Below, piece after piece: positions 1 to 5,638 of a stretch of 5,638 bases of DNA. Every line of letters begins with the position of its first letter. Within the stretch, counting starts at the first letter, position 1. A program made the translations under genes and the position numbers. The notes below the pieces were generated by a model, which worked only from the letters and a program-made list of their open reading frames with translations, was not told the DNA's origin and ran no database searches. Origin of the DNA: Deltaproteobacteria bacterium. Lineage in GTDB: Bacteria; Desulfobacterota; Desulfobulbia; Desulfobulbales; BM004. Location: NCBI GenBank assembly GCA_020346205.1, contig CP070776.1, positions 127,301-132,938 on the forward strand. Direction: 5' to 3'.

Positions 1-1
1 G

Positions 2-1687
2 GTCTTTATCAATAAATGTGACCGCACAGGAGCCAATCCTTACAGGGTGGCTCAACAGGTAAGGGAAAAACTGGATCTGAACGCGGTGCTGCTGCAGATT
101 CCCATCGGTCTTGAAGGGGACCTTAAAGGAATCGTTGACCTGGTGACCATGAAAGCCATCTACTTTGAAGGAGACAATGGCGAAAAAATCAGGGAGGCTG
201 AAATACCTGCTGATCTTCTTGAGGAAGCTGAGGCCAAGAGGGAAGAGCTCCTTGATGCCGCCTCAATGTACTCTGAGGAGTTGATGGAGGCAATTCTTGA
301 AGGCACCCCCACCGAAGAGATGATCCATAAAGCAGTCCGGGAAGGGACCTTGAGCCTTGAATTGGTTCCTGTGTTCATGGGATCAGCTTACAAGAATAAA
401 GGGGTGCAATCCATGCTTGATGCGGTTAACTCATATCTTCCCGCACCCCAGGATATTGAAAATACTGCCCTAGACCTAGATAAAGATGAAAAAGAGATCA
501 CTTTAACCTCTAACCCTGATGATTCTCTCATATCCCTAGCCTTTAAGCTTGAGGACGGACGTTATGGACAGTTGACCTATATAAGGGTCTATCAGGGAAC
601 GTTGAAAAAGGGTGACACCATAGTAAACAGTCGTGATGGCAAAAAGGTCAAAGTGGGACGCCTGGTCCGTATGCATGCCGACGATATGGAGGATATTGAA
701 GAGGCAACTGCCGGTGATATTGTTGCTCTTTTTGGTATTGATTGCGCTTCAGGAGATACCTTTACCTCCCAGGATATTTCAGTATCAATGAGTTCCATGC
801 ATGTGCCGGAGCCTGTTATTTCACTGGCAATACTGCCTGTTGACAACAAGGCCCAGGTTAATATGTCAAAGGCATTGAACCGGTTCACCAAAGAGGATCC
901 AACATTCAGGACCTATGTGGACCATGAAACCAACGAAACAATCGTGTCAGGTATGGGTGAACTCCACCTCGAGGTCTATATTGAGCGCATGAAGCGTGAG
1001 TATAATGCCGAAGTCGAAGTGGGACAGCCGCAGGTTGCCTACCGTGAAACAATCACCCAGATGTCAGAGTTTAATTACACCCACAAGAAACAGACCGGCG
1101 GTTCCGGTCAGTTCGGCCGAGTTGCAGGCTTCTTAGAGCCCCTGGAAGAAGGCGAATACGAATTCGTTGATAGTATCGTTGGTGGCGCAATACCCCGCGA
1201 ATTCATATCTTCCTGTGATAAGGGATTTAAGAAAAGTATGGCAAAAGGTTCCCTGGCAGGTGCGGCGATTACCGGTATCCGGGTAACCATCAATGACGGT
1301 TCTTCCCACGCAGTTGACTCTTCTGATGTTGCTTTTCAGCTAGCTGCAACCGGTGCCTTTAAGGAAGGTTACATGAAGGCAAAGCCTGTTATCCTCGAGC
1401 CCATCATGAAAGTTGCAGTTGAGGGCCCCTCGGAGTTCCAGGGAGCTGTGATGGGCAGTTTGAACCAGAGGCGCGGCATTATTGTGGGTACAATTGAGGA
1501 AGCAAACTATACTTCGGTTGAGTCCGAGGTCCCGTTATCAGAAATGTTCGGCTATTCAACGGTACTCAGGTCCCTCACACAGGGGAAGGCGGAGTTTACC
1601 ATGGAGTTTGCCAACTATAAGCAGGTGCCTAAGTCTGTATCAGAGGAAATAATCAAAGCGTTTCAAGCAGAAAAAGACAAGTCATAG
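2..1687 (+). CDS. fusA: Elongation factor G, spdEFG1 / mitochondrial EF-G1-like (5' end outside window)
   Basis: This is the C-terminal 561 residues of a translational GTPase that drives tRNA-mRNA translocation on the ribosome in the cytoplasm. The reading frame is open to the left edge. The GTG at 47 lies inside the GTPase domain and is not the start, so about 130-140 residues with motifs G1-G3 are missing. Counting from base 2, the fragment opens with the G4 motif NKCD (bases 11-22), then the G' subdomain and the G5 'GSA' motif (380-388). Domain II covers about residues 170-268, domain III 269-343, domain IV 344-460 and domain V 461-561. The domain IV tip sequence [11 protein letters not shown] keeps the conserved histidine (residue 436). 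The signatures [13 protein letters not shown] (725-763) and [15 protein letters not shown] (1079-1123) match my recollection of human GFM1 and spdEFG1 far better than canonical bacterial EF-G. Translocase rather than recycling function is inferred from this subfamily. Confidence 0.95.
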   Translation, partial: VFINKCDRTGANPYRVAQQVREKLDLNAVLLQIPIGLEGDLKGIVDLVTMKAIYFEGDNGEKIREAEIPADLLEEAEAKREELLDAASMYSEELMEAILEGTPTEEMIHKAVREGTLSLELVPVFMGSAYKNKGVQSMLDAVNSYLPAPQDIENTALDLDKDEKEITLTSNPDDSLISLAFKLEDGRYGQLTYIRVYQGTLKKGDTIVNSRDGKKVKVGRLVRMHADDMEDIEEATAGDIVALFGIDCASGDTFTSQDISVSMSSMHVPEPVISLAILPVDNKAQVNMSKALNRFTKEDPTFRTYVDHETNETIVSGMGELHLEVYIERMKREYNAEVEVGQPQVAYRETITQMSEFNYTHKKQTGGSGQFGRVAGFLEPLEEGEYEFVDSIVGGAIPREFISSCDKGFKKSMAKGSLAGAAITGIRVTINDGSSHAVDSSDVAFQLAATGAFKEGYMKAKPVILEPIMKVAVEGPSEFQGAVMGSLNQRRGIIVGTIEEANYTSVESEVPLSEMFGYSTVLRSLTQGKAEFTMEFANYKQVPKSVSEEIIKAFQAEKDKS

Positions 1688-1714
1688 TAGTGACCTTAAT
1701 ATATCAATAGGTTT

Positions 1715-1720
1715 TAGGAG
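1715..1720 (+). promoter_or_regulatory. Shine-Dalgarno site for the RecA-fold ATPase gene
   Basis: TAGGAG lies seven bases before the ATG at 1728, a standard distance. It supports that ATG as the start of the 233-residue protein. It is the clearest ribosome-binding site in the window; the two downstream genes have weaker or no such signal. Confidence 0.75.
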
Positions 1721-1727
1721 TTTTGTT

Positions 1728-2429
1728 ATGTTGAAAGAGGATTTGATCAAGAAAAACCCATTACGTATTCTTAATCCGTTAGCCGCAGAATCATTGCCGG
1801 ATCATCGCATGGGATTGGTCATGGCCCGCGCCGGGTTGGGCAAAACGGCCATTCTGGTTCAGATTGCCATGGACAGTATGCTGCGGGGCCAGAAGGTTCT
1901 GCATGTCAGTGTTGGTGAAGGGCTGGAAAAGGCCAAAGCCTGGTATGACGATATTTTTAAATATATAGCAGAAGGTTTTCAGCTGGAAAATGCATCTGAA
2001 GTTGAAGACGAGCTCATGCGCAACCGTATGATAATGACCTTTAAAGAGTCAGCCTTCAGCAGGCCTAAGCTGGAAGAGCGTTTAAATGACCTTGTGTACC
2101 AGAATATTTTTCGGCCTGACATTGTGGTTGTAGATGGTTATGATTTTGCCGAGGCTGATAGTGATTCTGTAATGGACCTGAAGGAGATGATGGCTGCCAT
2201 GAACGTCCAGGGCTGGTTCTCGTCCCTTCGGCATCGGGATGATGACCGGGTGAGTGCAGCCGGTGTTCCTGCACCATGCCACGAGGTGGACGGTATGTTT
2301 GATACAGTTATCATATTGCAGCCTGAGCCTAATGCAATTCTTCTTAATATCATAAAAGATGAGTACGATGGGGCTGCAGGTAAAGTTCTGAATCTTGATC
2401 CTGCCACCATGATGGTCAAGGAGGCTTGA
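1728..2429 (+). CDS. Uncharacterised RecA-fold P-loop ATPase (DnaB/RadA/KaiC-like core)
   Basis: I do not recognise a named gene. The 233-residue protein looks like a lone RecA-type ATPase core. A Walker A motif ARAGLGKT is at residues 33-40, with K39 and T40 as the nucleotide-binding pair. The strand KVLHVSVGEG (56-65) resembles the RadA and KaiC strand carrying the catalytic glutamate, which would make E64 the candidate base. Walker B is PDIVVVDGYD (130-139), ending at D136. WFSSLRHRDD (163-172) sits where RecA-like proteins place the next core strand and a sensor. The tail (192-233) has the two strands ending in a KxxxxGxxGKVLNLD-like hairpin, as in the DnaB/KaiC fold. No signal peptide, membrane segment, zinc site or DNA-binding domain is visible, so it is probably cytoplasmic. 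The start is set by TAGGAG seven bases upstream. It begins 40 bases after fusA and ends 32 bases before hisA. The ATPase call is firm; substrate and role are unknown. Confidence 0.85.
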   Translation: MLKEDLIKKNPLRILNPLAAESLPDHRMGLVMARAGLGKTAILVQIAMDSMLRGQKVLHVSVGEGLEKAKAWYDDIFKYIAEGFQLENASEVEDELMRNRMIMTFKESAFSRPKLEERLNDLVYQNIFRPDIVVVDGYDFAEADSDSVMDLKEMMAAMNVQGWFSSLRHRDDDRVSAAGVPAPCHEVDGMFDTVIILQPEPNAILLNIIKDEYDGAAGKVLNLDPATMMVKEA

Positions 2430-2461
2430 TCGTTTCTTTATTTCGTGTATTGTAAAAAAGT

Positions 2462-3235
2462 ATGAAATTCAGGCCCTGTATAGATTTGCATAATGGCAAG
2501 GTAAAGCAAATTGTGGGCTCTACCTTGAGCGACGATAGTCCGGAATCGCTTGAGACGAATTTCACCTCAGAGTTTTCATCATCATATTATGCCCAGATGT
2601 ACAGGCGTGATAATCTGTACGGTGGGCATGTCATCATGCTTGGCCCCGGAAATGAATCTGCAGCCAGGGAGGCCTTTCAGGCCTTTCCGCAGGGTCTACA
2701 GGCCGGGGGAGGCATAACTCCTGAAAATGCTGCTTATTGGCTGGACCAGGGTGCCGGGGCTGTTATCGTCACTTCCTATGTTTTTAAAGAGGGTCAGATC
2801 CTTGAAGAGCGTCTCAAGGAAATGGTCAGCCTGGTAGGCCGGGATAGACTTGTGCTGGATTTGAGTTGCAGGAAGAAGGGCGATTCTTATTATGTGGTAA
2901 CTGACCGCTGGCAGAAATTCACAGATACAAAGATAAGTCCTGAGGCTCTTGATTATTTTTCCCAGTTCTGCTTCGAATTTTTAATTCATGCTGCTGATGT
3001 TGAAGGGAAGTGCCAGGGCATTGCCGAGGACCTTATTGTTGACCTGGCTGCCTGGACCCAAGTGCCCACAACCTATGCCGGGGGGGTTCGCGATTTAAAT
3101 GATTTTAAGCGTATCCAGGAACTTGGCAGCGGCAGGCTTGACGTTACTGTGGGCAGCAGCCTTGATATTTTTGGAGGCCACGGGATGAAGTACAGTGATG
3201 CAGTTGCCTTCAGCCGGCAGCAGGAAACAAGTTGA
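2462..3235 (+). CDS. hisA: Phosphoribosylformimino-AICAR ribotide isomerase, eukaryotic type (HisA/HIS6)
   Basis: This (beta-alpha)8-barrel enzyme performs the fourth step of histidine synthesis, the Amadori isomerisation of ProFAR to PRFAR, in the cytoplasm. The 257-residue protein has the two expected catalytic aspartates: D8 in FRPCIDLHNGKVKQ and D133 in RLVLDLSCRKKG. Phosphate-binding loops are visible at GGGI (82-85), AGGV (206-209) and VGSS (230-233). Stretches such as GGHVIMLG, VIVTSYVF, VTDRWQKF, DVEGK and VTVGSSLDIFGG are those of plant HISN3 and yeast HIS6, not of ordinary bacterial HisA, and the length fits. The ATG at 2462 is the only reasonable start, because an in-frame TAA lies at 2453-2455 and the family motif begins at residue 3. 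No Shine-Dalgarno site precedes it, only an A-rich stretch. No other his gene is in the window, so it sits outside a his operon here. Identity is confident; origin by transfer is inference. Confidence 0.95.
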   Translation: MKFRPCIDLHNGKVKQIVGSTLSDDSPESLETNFTSEFSSSYYAQMYRRDNLYGGHVIMLGPGNESAAREAFQAFPQGLQAGGGITPENAAYWLDQGAGAVIVTSYVFKEGQILEERLKEMVSLVGRDRLVLDLSCRKKGDSYYVVTDRWQKFTDTKISPEALDYFSQFCFEFLIHAADVEGKCQGIAEDLIVDLAAWTQVPTTYAGGVRDLNDFKRIQELGSGRLDVTVGSSLDIFGGHGMKYSDAVAFSRQQETS

Positions 3236-3267
3236 ATTCTACCAGGCAGAGCAAAACGTAAAGGCCG

Positions 3268-5511
3268 ATGCCAGAAAGCTTATTTCCGGAAAAGCAACCA
3301 GAGAACACCACCCAGATTCAAGGAATACTTGATCGTATTACTTTTCAGAACGAGGAGAACGGCTATACTGTTGCCCGTCTGCTTGATGATTCCAAGAAAA
3401 AAGAATTAATCACGGTAGTCGGTTTTTTATCCGGTGTGCCGGTAGGTTCTACCCTCTCCCTGACGGGCACCTGGATCAGGGATTCCCGATACGGCAAACA
3501 ATTCAAACTGCAGAATTACGAGATTGTAAAACCCAATACCATAAACGGTATTGAACGTTATCTTGGTTCCGGTCTCATCAAGGGGGTTGGTCCAGCTTAT
3601 GCTGCAAGGATTGTGGCACTTTTCGGCTTAAATACTCTCGACATTCTGGAAACTGACCCGGACAGGTTAAGAGAAGTAGCCGGTCTTGGGCGGACCCGGG
3701 TAGAGCGTATTAAAAAAGCCTGGCTGGAGCAGAAAGAGATACATGGGATCATGGTATTCCTCCAGGGTCATGGCATTTCCGCAACCTATGCAGTGAAGAT
3801 ATATAAAACCTATGGTCGCAAAGCCCTGGCAGTAGTGAAAAACAATCCCTACCAGCTGGCAGAGGATATCTGGGGCGTGGGTTTCAGAATAGCTGACTCA
3901 ATCGCACTCTCCCTCGGGGTTCCTGCAAATGATCCGCGCCGGGCCAGGGCAGGCCTGCTTTTTGCCCTGGAGGAGTCAGCCGGTGAGGGTCACTGTTTTC
4001 TGCCCAAGGACAAGCTGCTTGAACAGGCAGTGTATTTGCTCAAATTGACAGGAAAGTCAGAAGAATTTCCTGAGCAGGAAAACCTTTACAGTGACCGTGA
4101 TCTCATAGAGGAACAGATCAATAAATTGCTTCGGGATGATAAAATTGCAATGGAAGGTGAAAACATCGCCTTGGCTCCTCTTTATTTTGCTGAAAAGGGT
4201 GCAGCTGCTAAACTACTGGAATTATCCAGTGGCAAACCATTCCATAGCATTCAGAATGTTGACCAGGCAGTAGACTGGGCCAGCAACAAGATGGGACTGG
4301 AGCTGGCACCTGAACAGGCTGAAGCAATAAAAATGGGTTTATGTCAGAAGGTATCAGTTATTACAGGTGGCCCTGGGACCGGTAAAAGCACAATCCTTAA
4401 GGCCCTGCTCCTTATCCTGGCAGAGAAAGGTACAGTCGTAAAATTGGCAGCTCCTACCGGTCGTGCTGCCAAAAGGCTGTCTGAGGCCAGCGGGCGGGAA
4501 GCAAAAACAATCCACAGGCTGCTGGAATATGACGCTGCCATACATGCCTTTAAGAAAAACAGGGAGAACCCCCTTAAAGCCGATATGGTCATTATCGATG
4601 AATCCTCAATGATGGATATCACACTCTCCAACTCCCTGTTTAGAGCTATTGCTGACAATGCAGCCCTTGTACTGGTTGGTGATGTTGACCAGTTGCCGTC
4701 CGTCGGCCCTGGAAATGTTCTAAAAGATATAATTGATTCTAAGCAGATTCCCGTGACCCGTTTGCAGGCGGTATTTCGGCAAGGACCTGGAAGCCTGATA
4801 AGTCTCAATGCCTCACGTATCAACAGGGGAAAATTTTTAGAACTGTTACCCGACTATGAAGAAGACAAAGACTTCTATTGTATATTTCGGGATGAAGCGG
4901 AGGATATTGAAAAGGAAATACTCAGCCTCTGCAGCGGACGCCTGAGAAAAAAGTACAATTTTGACCCGGTTCGGGATATCCAGCTCCTAACCCCGATGCG
5001 CAAGGGCATCATAGGGACCGAGAATCTAAATTCCCGTCTGCAGGAAACATTAAACCCGAATGTGAAGCCGCACGACAGTCGCCAGCGTCGATTATACGTT
5101 GGTGACAAGGTCATGCAGATCCGCAATAACTATGATAAGGATGTGTTCAACGGTGACCTGGGCTTTGTTTCCTCAATAGATAATGATGAGGAAAGTGTGG
5201 AAATCAGCTTTGAGGGCAGAAATGTGCTTTATGAGGTCTCAGACCTTGGAGAGGTTGTCCTTGCCTATTCAATAACTGTGCATAAATCCCAAGGATCAGA
5301 ATTCCCCTGCGTTATTATCCCAGTGCATACCACCCATTACCCCCTTCTACAGAGAAACCTTATATATACTGCGGTCACACGCGGGAAAAAACTCGTAATC
5401 CTGGTGGGCAGCACAAAGGCAATAAAAATTGCCATAAACAACGACAGGGTAGTAAAACGATATACATTGCTTAAAGAAAGACTCCAGTCCGGCTCCCACT
5501 CACTTCATTAA
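3268..5511 (+). CDS. recD2: RecD2-type 5'-3' DNA helicase (RecD-like, superfamily 1B)
   Basis: This is an ATP-driven 5'-to-3' DNA helicase of the RecD2 family, which acts without RecB and RecC in DNA repair or replication-fork maintenance. The 747 residues fit the family. An N-terminal small beta domain (about 16-88, ILDRITFQNEENGYTVARL) is followed by helix-hairpin-helix segments (about 92-215, including GLIKGVGPAYAARI and VAGLGRTRVERI), which mark RecD2 rather than the RecBCD subunit. Helicase motifs are all present: Q-motif PEQ with Q350, Walker A GGPGTGKST (367-375, K373), Ia PTGRAAKRL (396-404), Walker B VIIDES (441-446), III VGDVDQLPSVG (470-480), IV VFRQ (502-505), V ITVHKSQGSEF (669-679) and VI YTAVTRGKK (700-708). 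The start is fixed by an in-frame TAA at 3259-3261, just nine bases upstream. AAAGG at 3260-3264 is a weak ribosome site with very short spacing. It follows hisA by 32 bases. Nothing appears broken. The exact physiological role is not shown by the sequence. Confidence 0.96.
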   Translation: MPESLFPEKQPENTTQIQGILDRITFQNEENGYTVARLLDDSKKKELITVVGFLSGVPVGSTLSLTGTWIRDSRYGKQFKLQNYEIVKPNTINGIERYLGSGLIKGVGPAYAARIVALFGLNTLDILETDPDRLREVAGLGRTRVERIKKAWLEQKEIHGIMVFLQGHGISATYAVKIYKTYGRKALAVVKNNPYQLAEDIWGVGFRIADSIALSLGVPANDPRRARAGLLFALEESAGEGHCFLPKDKLLEQAVYLLKLTGKSEEFPEQENLYSDRDLIEEQINKLLRDDKIAMEGENIALAPLYFAEKGAAAKLLELSSGKPFHSIQNVDQAVDWASNKMGLELAPEQAEAIKMGLCQKVSVITGGPGTGKSTILKALLLILAEKGTVVKLAAPTGRAAKRLSEASGREAKTIHRLLEYDAAIHAFKKNRENPLKADMVIIDESSMMDITLSNSLFRAIADNAALVLVGDVDQLPSVGPGNVLKDIIDSKQIPVTRLQAVFRQGPGSLISLNASRINRGKFLELLPDYEEDKDFYCIFRDEAEDIEKEILSLCSGRLRKKYNFDPVRDIQLLTPMRKGIIGTENLNSRLQETLNPNVKPHDSRQRRLYVGDKVMQIRNNYDKDVFNGDLGFVSSIDNDEESVEISFEGRNVLYEVSDLGEVVLAYSITVHKSQGSEFPCVIIPVHTTHYPLLQRNLIYTAVTRGKKLVILVGSTKAIKIAINNDRVVKRYTLLKERLQSGSHSLH

Positions 5512-5638
5512 TTTACATACCTTTTAAATCATCCTGAGCAGTGCCAGTACCACAATGTGACCAGCCGAGCCACTGTTTCAATATTGGGAATGGTCATGTT
5601 CTCCAATGTTCTTATTCCATAAAGAAATTTGAAAAATT

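Noticed and set aside
47..49. GTG as a possible start codon of the EF-G gene.
   Set aside because: The frame continues upstream to the window edge with the G4 motif NKCD, so the GTG is an internal valine codon.
592..891. A 99-codon minus-strand open frame inside fusA.
   Set aside because: It is opposite conserved domain II-III coding sequence of EF-G and has no family features.
1688..1727. AT-rich stretch between fusA and the ATPase gene, considered as a promoter.
   Set aside because: TTAATATAT could serve as a -10 element, but no credible -35 hexamer sits at the right distance. Only the ribosome-binding site is supported.
2670..2687. Tandem 9-base repeat AGGCCTTTC in hisA.
   Set aside because: Two copies encode part of EAFQAFPQG, which aligns without insertion to plant HisA (ALHAYPGG as I recall it). 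It is coincidental codon similarity and not a repeat expansion.
4344..4823. A 159-codon open frame on the minus strand inside recD2.
   Set aside because: It lies antisense to the helicase motifs Walker A to IV, which are clearly coding on the plus strand. The translation has no recognisable domain and is rich in Ser, Arg and Pro, as is typical of a shadow frame.
5538..5577. Weak inverted repeat AGCAGTG/CACTGTT after recD2, considered as a terminator.
   Set aside because: The stem is seven pairs with a G-T mismatch, the loop is over 20 bases and no T-run follows. It does not look like an intrinsic terminator.

Overview
The window is an ordinary, tightly packed bacterial chromosomal segment with four plus-strand genes. 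In order they are the 3' part of an elongation factor G gene, a small uncharacterised RecA-fold ATPase, a HisA isomerase of the eukaryotic type, and a RecD2-type helicase. The gaps are only 40, 32 and 32 bases, so co-transcription is possible. The four functions (translation, unknown, histidine synthesis, DNA repair) do not form one obvious pathway. I see no tRNA, rRNA, CRISPR array, insertion sequence, phage gene or convincing terminator.

The EF-G belongs to the group resembling mitochondrial EF-G1. That form is known in spirochaetes, planctomycetes and deltaproteobacteria, where it is called spdEFG1. Base composition looks balanced, and the RecD2 is a standard stand-alone bacterial form. 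My best guess is a member of the former Deltaproteobacteria (Desulfobacterota or a relative). This is an inference from family resemblance, not a database result.

Layout: 2-1687 is fusA, whose first part (G1 to G3 motifs of the GTPase domain) lies before the window. It ends in three consecutive in-frame stop codons. 1728-2429 encodes a 233-residue P-loop protein with a clear Shine-Dalgarno site. 2462-3235 is hisA, starting without a recognisable Shine-Dalgarno site. 3268-5511 is recD2, complete with all its helicase motifs. The last 127 bases (5512-5638) hold no gene I can support. A minus-strand frame is open from the right edge down to a stop at 5529-5531, which could be the tail of a converging gene or chance.

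The most notable points are the eukaryotic-type HisA in a bacterial context, its neighbourhood with an EF-G whose closest eukaryotic relative is the mitochondrial factor, and the unnamed RecA-fold ATPase between them. I found no convincing evidence of a new multi-gene system.
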